Numbered from the stretch's first letter, positions 1-7,419 are shown. The stretch: 12,095 nt of DNA from Planctomycetota bacterium (GCA_026692825.1 JAPLOC010000843.1:1-12095), one strand, 5' to 3'. Numbers and translations: made by a program. The notes: generated by a model not told the origin, from the letters alone.

Positions 1-34
1 CAATCCTGCAATTCCTGAAATCCTGTCAAAAAAT
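1..34. repeat. AATCCTG-type short intergenic repeat
   Basis: Three near-identical units stand one after another at 2-8 (AATCCTG), 10-17 (AATTCCTG) and 18-25 (AAATCCTG), followed by TCAAAAAATG. From memory, this 'AATCCTG...TCAAAAAA' pattern is a dispersed non-coding repeat in planctomycete and some other bacterial genomes. The element may begin left of the window. The rest of 35-202 shows no convincing gene: the short open frames there have no ribosome binding site and no recognisable protein. Confidence 0.45.
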
Positions 35-202
35 GAAACGGTGACATTCCATTGGATCCGTCATGGAGTTCCAGTCGGTCCGTTCCGGCCTCTTCAATCA
101 GCAGTACCGCTGGCGATGCGCGGTGAGTGTCGTTTCCTGTCGGTCGGCGGATACAATTCACGTCACGTCCAGGTTCCTCCAAGAGTCCCTTCTTTCTGAA
201 TC

Positions 203-961
203 ATGCCACTACACGATTGGACCCGCGTCCCCGCCGGCATTTTTCATGCGTTCCACCACCGCTGGATCTCGGCGGTCGCCGACGCGCTGAACGGGGGACT
301 TTTGCCTCGCGAGTATTATGCTCTCGCGGAACAGCAAACCGGACTTTTTGGCCCCGATGTCCTGACACTTCAAGCCGACCTGCCACTCGCGAGATCCCCA
401 AGAATTCCCGGCGGTGCCAGTCCGTCTGGAACTGTCTTGATGGAACCACCTGCCGTTCGCTTTACCGCTCAGGCGGACTCCGAGTTCTACTGCCGTAAGA
501 AAAGTCTCGTGGCCGTCCGGCATGTCAGTGGCGATGGAGTTGTCGCGGTGATCGAAATTGTATCACCAGGAAACAAATCCGGAGACCGGGCGTTTCGCGC
601 GTTCGTGGACAAGATCTCGCAATTGCTGGAGTCGGGGGTTCATGTCCTGATTGTCGATCCGTTTCCACCGTCATCGCGCGATCCATTCGGCGTCCATTCT
701 GCTGTCTGGGAGTCGCTTGGCGAACCGCCATTCACTCCCCCGAACGACAAACCGCTGACGTTGGCGGCCTACGAGTGCGACGCAGCCACTCGGGCGTACA
801 TCGAACCGGTCGCGGTTGGGGATCTGCTGCCATCGATGCCGCTGTTTCTCCGGCCCGGCGGATGCGTGCTGATCCCGCTGGAAACGACTTACGACGAGGC
901 GTTTCAGGTACAACCTGAACGGTGGCGTCGAGTCCTGACTGAAGGACATCCGGTGGCATGA
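203..961 (+). CDS. DUF4058 family protein
   Basis: The 252-residue product opens with MPLHDWTRVPAGIFHAFHH, the characteristic start of one DUF4058 subgroup found in planctomycetes and cyanobacteria. A core segment, VAVIEIVSPGNK (residues about 114-125), is followed by a helix and then LLESGVHVLIVD (141-152). That hydrophobic strand with Glu and a downstream Lys resembles the core of PD-(D/E)XK nuclease-like folds, but this is an inference and no activity is established for the family. There is no signal peptide or membrane segment, so it is probably cytoplasmic. The ATG at 203 is chosen because the conserved family N terminus begins exactly there; no good Shine-Dalgarno sequence precedes it. 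The gene is convergent with the SGNH hydrolase and seems monocistronic. It is complete, with stop TGA at 959-961. Confidence 0.87.
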   Translation: MPLHDWTRVPAGIFHAFHHRWISAVADALNGGLLPREYYALAEQQTGLFGPDVLTLQADLPLARSPRIPGGASPSGTVLMEPPAVRFTAQADSEFYCRKKSLVAVRHVSGDGVVAVIEIVSPGNKSGDRAFRAFVDKISQLLESGVHVLIVDPFPPSSRDPFGVHSAVWESLGEPPFTPPNDKPLTLAAYECDAATRAYIEPVAVGDLLPSMPLFLRPGGCVLIPLETTYDEAFQVQPERWRRVLTEGHPVA

Positions 962-976
962 CCGAGTGGCAGAGAG

Positions 977-1042
977 CCGCGCACGTAGTGAGTGGTAGCC
1001 GATTACTGACACTTGGCCGATTACCGCTTACTACGTGCGCGG
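977..1042. repeat. Imperfect 22-bp inverted repeat between convergent genes
   Basis: The left arm is 977-998 and the right arm 1021-1042. The 12 outer bases (CCGCGCACGTAG, 977-988) are perfectly complementary to 1031-1042. The inner 10 positions have three transitions, which in RNA would still be G-U pairs. The loop 999-1020 includes part of a direct repeat of GCCGATTAC (998-1006 and 1016-1024). No T-run follows on either strand, so it is not a standard intrinsic terminator. It could still stop transcription in both directions, or be a REP/MITE-like palindrome. Confidence 0.6.
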
Positions 1043-1077
1043 ATCTTTCGGGATGTCGTCCGCACATAGACCGGTTC

Positions 1078-2226
1078 TTAGCGCGAGGTGCCGACGGGTG
1101 AGTTCCGAACGGCTCGTTCGACCTCGGGCCAGATTCCATCGACGAATCGACCGCAGCCGACTTCCGTCAAGTGGCAGGGGTCGACGAAATTCTCTCCCGC
1201 CGCCGACAGCAGATTGTGCAGGTCGATGAAGCGCGCACCTGCGCGATTTCCCGCCAGGTTGCGAATTTCCTGGTTCTGTAGTTCGAGGGCGCGCACGACA
1301 TGTTCCGGGCGACCCCACAATTCAACGGCACAGCGTGAACGAAAATCCTGCGAATAGTCCAGCTCCCCCGAACTGAATTTGTCGAGCGTGTATTCTGCGG
1401 GAATGTGCCAGGCGTACGTCAGCAGCAACAGTGGATCGCCGCGCTCTTTGGCGAGATCGGCGATGCGCTCCAGATTCGCACGCAGCGTCCGTGGCGATTG
1501 CGGTTCGGCAGCATAGTCGAGCAGCTTCGGATCGACCGTTCCCAGTTGCAGCGAGTCGTAGGCGCTCTTCGCCCGGTCGAGCGCGACTTCAGGCAGTGAC
1601 GGTACCCCGTGTTCGCGGTGTCGTTCAAAACTGCTGTAGCGTTGGCAGTGGGAGTAATCGTCTCGAAACAGTTCGGGTGGGGACAAATTCATCCGCACGT
1701 CGTTGATACCGTCATAGACAATCACCAGATCGAATTGATTCCGGTCGAGATGCTCGTATTGCACCACACTGTCGCGCGAAGTGAATGCCTGCTGCGCGAG
1801 ATTGAAAATCCGGAATCGCCCGGGAATCAGACGTTCAAGCCGCTCGGCCAAGTCGGCCTCGATCGTCCCCCATGTGGATTCCAGAACCGATCCCCCCAGC
1901 AGCAAGACGTCAAATCGATCGTCCGTTCGCGCGACACGCGAATCAGCGAGTCCGACCATTCGAATGCGCGGGTAGTACTCGTCCCAGACGCTGGGGTTGC
2001 GGGTCAGAGGAACATTGGCGGCGACGTACCAGTAGACCCGCGTGCCGACTAAGAAAAGTGCCCAGCAGAACACGAGGTAGATCGCCAGAAACGCCAGTCG
2101 ACGGCCACGTCGAACGGGGAGGTGCGGGCCGCGGCGTGTTGGAGGGGAGGGCATTCTGGGTGATGAGCCGATCTGGTGTGCGGTACGTGTTTTCACCGCG
2201 TGCGAGTCCGGCGGCGATTGGGTCAC
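1078..2226 (-). CDS. Membrane-anchored SGNH/GDSL-type hydrolase
   Basis: The 382-residue product has a basic N terminus (RRGRR, 39-43) and one hydrophobic segment at about 44-63, which fits a signal anchor holding the catalytic domain outside the membrane. The SGNH landmarks are present: LLLGGSVLES with probable nucleophile Ser113, YDGINDVR with the block III Gly173/Asn175, and DPCHLTEVG with the Asp349/His352 pair near the C terminus. Family members are esterases, lipases or carbohydrate/polymer deacetylases; the substrate cannot be read here. The annotated start is a GTG at 2224-2226. An ATG at residue 25 (2152-2154) is equally plausible, since neither has a clear Shine-Dalgarno sequence and both keep the membrane segment. 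The gene lies downstream of the flavocytochrome gene on the same strand, separated by 162 bases holding a dispersed repeat, so co-transcription is uncertain. Confidence 0.85.
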   Translation of the reverse strand: MTQSPPDSHAVKTRTAHQIGSSPRMPSPPTRRGPHLPVRRGRRLAFLAIYLVFCWALFLVGTRVYWYVAANVPLTRNPSVWDEYYPRIRMVGLADSRVARTDDRFDVLLLGGSVLESTWGTIEADLAERLERLIPGRFRIFNLAQQAFTSRDSVVQYEHLDRNQFDLVIVYDGINDVRMNLSPPELFRDDYSHCQRYSSFERHREHGVPSLPEVALDRAKSAYDSLQLGTVDPKLLDYAAEPQSPRTLRANLERIADLAKERGDPLLLLTYAWHIPAEYTLDKFSSGELDYSQDFRSRCAVELWGRPEHVVRALELQNQEIRNLAGNRAGARFIDLHNLLSAAGENFVDPCHLTEVGCGRFVDGIWPEVERAVRNSPVGTSR

Positions 2227-2304
2227 GCATGGACGGCGATTCTATACTGTGTGCCTCACGAGACGCGACATCCGGTGTGAGCCTCTGCGCGTTGACGTAA
2301 ATGA

Positions 2305-2338
2305 GGGAACCACGAAAAGCACGAAACACACGAAAAAG
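2305..2338 (+). repeat. Dispersed 34-bp ACGAAANNN repeat, copy 1
   Basis: The element starts GGGAACC and continues as three 9-base units: ACGAAAAGC, ACGAAACAC, ACGAAAAAG. It lies in the gap between the stop of the flavocytochrome gene and the start of the SGNH hydrolase gene. Two further copies occur at 8221-8254 (reverse orientation, one mismatch over 34 bases) and 8349-8378. Near-identity across about 6 kb shows it is a genuine dispersed repeat. Confidence 0.85.
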
Positions 2339-2388
2339 ACCATTACCCCGGTGAACGTGCGGGTGGGGGCTGAGTCAACATCAGGTGA

Positions 2389-4230
2389 CTATTCCTGCGC
2401 CACATGGCATGTCACACAGCTTGCCGACAGCGTTTGGCGGTTGATCCGATGGGCCTCGGCTCGATACGGTGCAAGTTCGCCATGACACTGCCGGCAATCG
2501 AGCGCGCGTTCTTGCGTGACCTGATGCACTTTTTCGAAGTGCCAGTATCCGGGGCGAGGTTCCGACAGCAATTCCGGCATGTCGTGACAACTTGTGCAAC
2601 GCCGCTCTCGGGGCAGGGCAGGGGGGGCCTCTGTTGACAATTCCGCCAGCAGCGAGCGGGCCGCGACGCGTCCCGTCACAATACATGGCCCCAAAAACGT
2701 CCCCTCAAGCGCCGCCTTCCCGTTAATCAACGCCAGCCCCGTCAGTTCCCCCACGGCGTAGAGGCCCGGAATCGGCTGGCGATCCGCCGTCACCACCCGC
2801 GACTTGAGGTCGATCGCGACTCCCCCCATGCTCTTGCGTGTCAGCGGAAAGGTCTGCATCGCATAGAACGGGGGAGTTGCGATTTTCGGCGACGACTTGT
2901 TTGAAAAATCGGGCTTCCCCGGACCGAATCGCCCGAAGTCCACATCTTCGCCACGATCGACGAGTTCGTTATGACGTGCGACCGTTTTCAACAGGTTCTC
3001 CAAGGGAAGCCCGGTCAGACTCGCCAATTCTTCGAGCGTGTCGGCCCGTTTCACCAAGTCAGGATTTTGCAGGATGAGACGATCGACTTTTTTGAAATCT
3101 CCCCAATCCGAACCCGAGACGCTGAATTGCGGTTTGGCCGCCTCGTCGAAGATGTTCCAGACTGCGGTGTTTTCCTGCTTCAACAAGACCGGCATCACTT
3201 CTTTGGCCCAGCCGTGAAAATTCACGAACTGTTTCGCCTCGGAATTGACCAGAATTCCATGCAGGTTCGTCGCATTCAGCCCGCGGTTGGTGCCGGGATA
3301 ACGGGGGTCGGGGAGTCCCGTGAAGTAGTTCCACTGGTCCTCCATGCGCACGAGTTCTCCCCCGACCGATTGGGCGATGCGATGTCCCAGCCCGATCGAA
3401 TTGCGACCGGAGCCAGCGAGGATTTTTTTGGGGAAACGAAATTCCGCCGGCCAGAACTCGCGAACCATTTCGAGGTTACTCTGGAACCCACCCGTCGCCA
3501 GCACGACCGCCCGACCGCGGATTTCGCTTTCCTCATCGGTCCGCAGATCCCGTACCCGAACCCCCACGACGCGTCCCTCGCTCGTGATCAACTGCTCGAC
3601 CTGGTTGTTCCAGAGAACCGCGACCCGCTGAGACTCCAGACAGGCACGGTAGATGGGGGTGACCAGTCCGATTCCCCGGCCGATGGGTTGATGTTCGCGC
3701 GGCACCGAGTTGCCCGAGGAAGCGACGACGTCCTGAAAGCGAATTCCCAATTCCATCAGCCAGTCATAAATCTCCTCACGGGAGTGATCGACGTAATACC
3801 GGACCCAGTCGGTCGCAGGGTCGATTCCCCAAGTGTGAAAATCCCGAAACGCCAGTTCGGGAGTGTCGCGAATCCCCAGCTTCTCCTGCATGGGCGTCGC
3901 CACGATGCTGACACTCCCTTGCGACATGACGGCGTGTCCGCCGAACACCGAGGACATATCGACGACCGTCACCCGAACCCCTCCCCGGCCGAGATCGAGT
4001 GCTGCGCTCAAGCCCGAGATGCCGGCACCGACGACAATGACATCGGTGGTGGTTGCGTCGGATGGTGGGGCTGAGTCGTCGTCGGTCGCGACAATTTTCA
4101 ACCCCGCGTTCGCGGCCGGCCCGCCGCGTTGTGACTCTTCGCGTGACGGTCGATTTCCACCCGTGGATTCGGCTCCAGACGAACAACCGATTCCCAGCAG
4201 GCAGATGCAGCACGCGGTCCATCGGAGCAT
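2389..4230 (-). CDS. Exported FAD flavoprotein with C-terminal triheme cytochrome c region
   Basis: The 613-residue product begins MLRWTACCICLLGIGCSSG, a lipoprotein-like signal peptide with probable lipidated Cys16 (Gly at -3 makes the lipobox permissive). The start at 4228-4230 is chosen because that signal begins there; the open frame extends 65 codons further upstream without plausible protein. An FAD Rossmann motif VIVVGAGISGLSAALDL starts near residue 65, and a second FAD-contact region, GLYAVGELTGLALINGKAALEG, lies about 80 residues before the end. This is the fumarate reductase/flavocytochrome c/3-ketosteroid dehydrogenase fold. Three CxxCH motifs at 545-549, 579-583 and 605-609, with extra histidines at 564, 569 and 594 as possible axial ligands, make a small multiheme domain. 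It probably moves electrons between an extracytoplasmic substrate and a respiratory partner. The segment where fumarate reductases carry an essential Arg reads NGKAALEG, so fumarate is an unlikely substrate. A weak promoter is possible at 4282-4310 on this strand. Confidence 0.88.
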   Translation of the reverse strand: MLRWTACCICLLGIGCSSGAESTGGNRPSREESQRGGPAANAGLKIVATDDDSAPPSDATTTDVIVVGAGISGLSAALDLGRGGVRVTVVDMSSVFGGHAVMSQGSVSIVATPMQEKLGIRDTPELAFRDFHTWGIDPATDWVRYYVDHSREEIYDWLMELGIRFQDVVASSGNSVPREHQPIGRGIGLVTPIYRACLESQRVAVLWNNQVEQLITSEGRVVGVRVRDLRTDEESEIRGRAVVLATGGFQSNLEMVREFWPAEFRFPKKILAGSGRNSIGLGHRIAQSVGGELVRMEDQWNYFTGLPDPRYPGTNRGLNATNLHGILVNSEAKQFVNFHGWAKEVMPVLLKQENTAVWNIFDEAAKPQFSVSGSDWGDFKKVDRLILQNPDLVKRADTLEELASLTGLPLENLLKTVARHNELVDRGEDVDFGRFGPGKPDFSNKSSPKIATPPFYAMQTFPLTRKSMGGVAIDLKSRVVTADRQPIPGLYAVGELTGLALINGKAALEGTFLGPCIVTGRVAARSLLAELSTEAPPALPRERRCTSCHDMPELLSEPRPGYWHFEKVHQVTQERALDCRQCHGELAPYRAEAHRINRQTLSASCVTCHVAQE

Positions 4231-4423
4231 GAATTCACAACCTGGGAGTGAAGAATCCAGAGGGGGGGCGGGGCAATCCGGTTTGTATGTCGCCTCGCGC
4301 GGCGCAACAAGCCCGCGAGACTGTCTTTCCCGACCCGGGCAAGCTAGAACAGGTGACCGTCCGTTGCGAGAACTCCCTGCCGATACCGGCGTGACACGCA
4401 CCCTGAATTTCCTTCGCGGCACC

Positions 4424-5308
4424 ATGTTCGACTACGAAAAACTGGGCGTCTTCTACCTGGGACGCCCCTACGATCTCGACGAAAAGCAACCGCTGAATAA
4501 GCCCTTGCTGTACAGTTCGAAAGATCTCACAACGCACGCGGTGTGTGTGGGGATGACCGGGTCGGGGAAGACCGGGCTGTGCTTGACGTTGCTGGAAGAG
4601 GCGGCGATCGACCACATTCCCGCGATTGTGATCGATCCCAAGGGAGATTTGGGCAATCTGCTGCTGACATTTCCCGACTTGAAGCCCGAAGACTACGTCC
4701 CCTGGATTGACCAGGCCGAGGCGACTCGCAAGGGGATGACGGTCGACGAACTGGCGAAGAAGACGGCGGCCGACTGGCGGAAGGGGTTGGCCGATTCGGA
4801 GCAGACGCCCGAGCGTATCGCCAATTTTCGCAGTGCGGTCGATCTGGCGATTTATACCCCGGGGAGCAATGCCGGTTTGCCACTGACTGTGGTGCGGTCG
4901 TTTACGGTTCCTGGACCGGAAGTACTGGCAAATCCCGACGCGCTCCGCGAGCGGATAGCGGCGGCGGTCTCGGGATTGCTGGCGCTGTTGGGCGTCTCGG
5001 GAGACGCCTCCCGGGGGCGCGAGAACATTCTGTTGTCAACGATTCTGGAACGGGCCTGGAAGGCGAATCGAAATCTCGATCTGTCGGCTTTGATCCGTGA
5101 GATTCAGCAGCCGCCGTTCACCACGATTGGAGTGATGGATCTGGAGAGCGTGTTCCCCGCGACGGACCGCTTCACCCGGGGTTTTCCGCCTGGATGGAGG
5201 GAGAGCCGCTGGATATTCAGAAATTGCTGTTCACCGACGCGGGCAAGCCTCGCATTTCGATCCTGTCGATCGCCCATCTGTCCGATTCCGAGCGGATGTT
5301 CTTTCTGA
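4424..5308 (+). CDS. HerA/FtsK-type ATPase (DUF853-like), N-terminal part, frameshifted
   Basis: The first part of a P-loop ATPase begins MFDYEKLGVFYLGRPYDL at an ATG without a clear Shine-Dalgarno sequence. Walker A is GMTGSGKT (residues 43-50), and AIVIDPKGDLGNLL (67-80) is the HerA-type strand following it. LAIYTPGSNAGLPL, the helix SGLLALLG and GVMDLESVFPATDRF follow the usual order of this family of cytoplasmic DUF87/HerA-like pumping or helicase ATPases. Homologous sequence ends about residue 250. The rest of the frame, to the stop at 5308, is out-of-frame translation rich in Arg, Ser and Cys. The gene continues in the -1 frame from about 5176. As it stands, this fragment lacks Walker B and the arginine-finger region, so alone it should be inactive. 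It is divergent from the flavocytochrome gene across a 193-base gap. Confidence 0.82.
   Translation: MFDYEKLGVFYLGRPYDLDEKQPLNKPLLYSSKDLTTHAVCVGMTGSGKTGLCLTLLEEAAIDHIPAIVIDPKGDLGNLLLTFPDLKPEDYVPWIDQAEATRKGMTVDELAKKTAADWRKGLADSEQTPERIANFRSAVDLAIYTPGSNAGLPLTVVRSFTVPGPEVLANPDALRERIAAAVSGLLALLGVSGDASRGRENILLSTILERAWKANRNLDLSALIREIQQPPFTTIGVMDLESVFPATDRFTRGFPPGWRESRWIFRNCCSPTRASLAFRSCRSPICPIPSGCSF
5174..5185 (+). other. Frame-change junction in the HerA-like ATPase gene
   Basis: Frame A reads GACCGCTTC (Asp-Arg-Phe, ending 5173) and then loses homology. Frame B resumes at 5176 as CCG GGG TTT TCC GCC TGG ATG, giving PGFSAWMEGEPLDIQ. In homologues I remember, Asp-Arg-Phe is followed by about a dozen residues (of the type ALAMALNNLLAS) before PGF. 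Only two bases remain here, so a net loss of about 34 bases is the simplest reading. The heptamer GGGTTTT at 5179-5185 sits in frame A as G GGT TTT, the phase needed for -1 tandem slippage. Confidence 0.7.
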
Positions 5309-6804
5309 CGATCTTGTTGAACGAAGTGATTGGCTGGATGCGGGCGCAGCCCGGAACGTCGAGTCTGCGGGCACTCCTCTATATGGATGAGGTGTTTGGC
5401 TACTTCCCGCCGACCGCGAACCCGCCCACGAAGACGCCGATGCTCACCCTGTTGAAGCAGGCACGTGCGTATGGCCTGGGAGTGGTCCTGGCGACACAAA
5501 ACCCGGTCGACCTCGACTACAAAGGATTGGCGAACGCGGGAACGTGGTTTATTGGCCGCTTGCAGACCGAACGGGACAAGCTCCGGGTTCTGGACGGATT
5601 GGAAGGGGCGTCCGCGGCGGCGGGATCTTCTTTCAATCGGGCGGAGATGGAGAAAATTATCTCGGGATTGGGAAACCGCGTGTTCTTATTGAACAACGTC
5701 CACGATGATGGGCCGATTGTGTTTCAGTCGCGATTTGTCCTGTCGTATTTGCGTGGCCCATTGACTCGCGACCAGATCGCGACGTTGATGGCGTCGCGAA
5801 AAGCGGCTGCTGGTGGGGGCGCGGAGGGGAGTGGAGGCGGGTCACAGACCGTGCGTCACACGTTGGGCGGGGCGGCCGGCCAGCGCCCGGTACTGCCTCC
5901 CGAAATTCCCGAGAGATTTCAGCCGGAACGGGGCATGAAGCGTGAAGGTCGGCTGGTTTATCATCCGGCTTTGGTCGGGACGGCTCGAGTCCATTTCACC
6001 CAGGTGAAGTCGGGTGTGGACGTCTGGGAGACGTTGACGTTGCTCAAGCCGGTGGATGGCAACGCGCCAACCGCCTGGGATGACGCGGAATTTTTCGTCG
6101 ATGAAGACACGGAACTCGAAAAGTCACCGGCGGCGGGAGATTGTGGCTACGAGCCACTGCCTGCGGAATTGATGCGAGCGAAATCGTTCGCTGGCCTGTC
6201 GGGCGAGTTGCGGGACTTTTTGTACCGGACCCACTCGCTGCTGGTCTGGAAGGCGACCGAGCTGAAGCTGTTTTCGAAGCCGAACGAGTCGGAGGGAGAA
6301 TTTCGGGCGAGATTATCGCAAAATGTGCGTGAACAACGCGACTTGCAGGTGGAGAAACTGCGGGCGAAGTACGCTCCCAAGTTGAAACTGCTCGACGACC
6401 GGGAGCGCCGGGCCCGGCAGAAGGTGGAGCGGGAACAAACCCAAGCCTCGACGCAGAAAATGTCGTCGATTCTGTCGATGGGATCGACGATTTTGGGGGC
6501 GGTCTTCGGAAACAAGCTGGCGAGCGCGTCGAATATCGGGAAGGCGACCACGGCCGCCAAGAATTTCAGCAAGATTGGCGCTCAACAGCAGGATGTGGCC
6601 CAGGCCCAGGAGAGTCTGGCGGCGATTGCCAGCGAGCGAGCCGATCTGGAGGCGAAATTCGAGGCGGAGCTGGGGGTGATCGAATCGCAGGAGTCGCCCG
6701 AGTCCCTGCATTTGGAGAGTTTCGAAGTGAAACCGAAAAAGACCGACATCACGGTGACGCAGGTGGCGTTGGCGTGGATTCCCCGCCGGATGGAGGCGGA
6801 TTAA
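5176..6804 (+). CDS. HerA/FtsK-type ATPase (DUF853-like), C-terminal part, frameshifted
   Basis: This is the continuation of the ATPase in the -1 frame; the first ATG is at 5194, with no ribosome binding site, so separate translation is doubtful. Numbered from that ATG, the part carries ISILSIAHLSDSERMFF (21-37), Walker B LLYMDEVFGYFPP (61-73), the sensor-like LATQNPVDLDYKGL (99-112), and FIGRLQTERDK (119-129) with a probable arginine finger. A Gly-rich linker (about 207-217) follows. The C-terminal region has two predicted coiled-coil stretches (about 370-422 and 462-500) flanking a Gly- and hydrophobic-rich turn (about 423-445). These motifs are intact, so the damage is recent, translationally bypassed, or a sequencing error. 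Fusion by -1 slippage at 5179-5185 would give about 793 residues. Stop TAA is at 6802-6804. Confidence 0.83.
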   Translation, partial: PGFSAWMEGEPLDIQKLLFTDAGKPRISILSIAHLSDSERMFFLTILLNEVIGWMRAQPGTSSLRALLYMDEVFGYFPPTANPPTKTPMLTLLKQARAYGLGVVLATQNPVDLDYKGLANAGTWFIGRLQTERDKLRVLDGLEGASAAAGSSFNRAEMEKIISGLGNRVFLLNNVHDDGPIVFQSRFVLSYLRGPLTRDQIATLMASRKAAAGGGAEGSGGGSQTVRHTLGGAAGQRPVLPPEIPERFQPERGMKREGRLVYHPALVGTARVHFTQVKSGVDVWETLTLLKPVDGNAPTAWDDAEFFVDEDTELEKSPAAGDCGYEPLPAELMRAKSFAGLSGELRDFLYRTHSLLVWKATELKLFSKPNESEGEFRARLSQNVREQRDLQVEKLRAKYAPKLKLLDDRERRARQKVEREQTQASTQKMSSILSMGSTILGAVFGNKLASASNIGKATTAAKNFSKIGAQQQDVAQAQESLAAIASERADLEAKFEAELGVIESQESPESLHLESFEVKPKKTDITVTQVALAWIPRRMEAD

Positions 6805-6845
6805 CGAAACCTTGAACAGCATTCGGATTTGCGTCGAATACGCGC

Positions 6846-6874
6846 TTGACAACTGGATGCGACTGTAATATCAG
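6846..6874 (+). promoter_or_regulatory. Candidate sigma-70-type promoter for the acidic protein gene
   Basis: A perfect TTGACA at 6846-6851 is followed, after 17 bases, by TATCAG at 6869-6874 (four of six matches to TATAAT). TAATAT at 6866-6871 is a better hexamer but only 14 bases away. Transcription would start near 6881, just before the hairpin at 6887-6909, leaving a leader of about 100 bases. Confidence 0.45.
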
Positions 6875-6886
6875 TTCTGCGAACTC

Positions 6887-6909
6887 AGGGGGCCGGTGAA
6901 AGGCCCTCT
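6887..6909 (+). promoter_or_regulatory. Leader hairpin upstream of the acidic protein gene
   Basis: AGGGGGCC (6887-6894) pairs with GGCCCTCT (6902-6909) around the loop GGTGAAA, an 8-bp stem with one G-U pair. It has no following T-run, so it is not an intrinsic terminator. If the promoter at 6846-6874 is real, it sits at the 5' end of the transcript and could stabilise it or regulate it. Confidence 0.4.
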
Positions 6910-6983
6910 CGGTACGGATGAGATTTGTAGCCGGTCAGGATCCGGCGATGGTTCGGAACGGGAACGTTCCAGAGGACACCGCG

Positions 6984-7385
6984 ATGACATTTGCCAGCCT
7001 AGACACATTGATGACCCGCACCGTTTCGAAATCCAAGGGAGGATCCTCGAGGGATCCCTGGGACGTTGACGCCTTCGCCTCCCCCTACGCGGCCCGTCGC
7101 CGCGCCGACGAAGACGAGGATCTGGAAGACGACGAGGCGGGCGACGAAGACGAAGAAGGCGATGACGAAGACGACGAGGATGACCTCGACGACGACGTCG
7201 ACGATCTGGACGAACTCGACGACGAAGAGTTCGACGATGAGGATTTCGACGACGAAGACGACTTCGACGATGAAGATGACCTCGACGACGACCTCGACGA
7301 TGAAGACGATCTCGACGACCTCGATGATGACGACGAGGACGATGAGGATGAGGACGAAGAAGAGGATGAGGACGACGACTACTAA
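6984..7385 (+). CDS. Small protein with an extreme Asp/Glu-rich C-terminal tail
   Basis: The 133-residue product has a 40-residue N-terminal part of ordinary composition, ending YAARRR, followed by a 93-residue tail in which 76 residues are Asp or Glu. Single Leu, Phe or Val residues are spaced through the tail. The family is not recognised. Such tails are usually disordered and may act as a nucleic-acid mimic, a chaperone-like buffer for basic proteins, or a cation binder; none of these is shown here. The start at 6984 is chosen over in-frame ATGs at 6918 and 6948 because AGAGGA at 6971-6976 lies 7 bases upstream of it. The DNA of the tail is almost purely GAC/GAT/GAA/GAG codons, so copy-number variation by slippage is likely. 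bS20, a highly basic protein, is encoded 112 bases downstream on the same strand. The long Val/Ile-rich antisense frame here is an artefact of GAC codons read backwards. Confidence 0.75.
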   Translation: MTFASLDTLMTRTVSKSKGGSSRDPWDVDAFASPYAARRRADEDEDLEDDEAGDEDEEGDDEDDEDDLDDDVDDLDELDDEEFDDEDFDDEDDFDDEDDLDDDLDDEDDLDDLDDDDEDDEDEDEEEDEDDDY

Positions 7386-7419
7386 GTCACAATTCCGATA
7401 ATCCACAAGTCGTCCACAC

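Noticed and set aside
2971..4074. 367-codon + strand frame opposite the flavocytochrome gene
   Set aside because: It is antisense to a gene with FAD and CxxCH motifs in the other frame; its translation has no domain character.
3863..4423. Upstream extension of the HerA-like ATPase frame
   Set aside because: The 187 extra codons overlap the flavocytochrome gene and look non-coding; the family N terminus MFDYEKLG begins at 4424.
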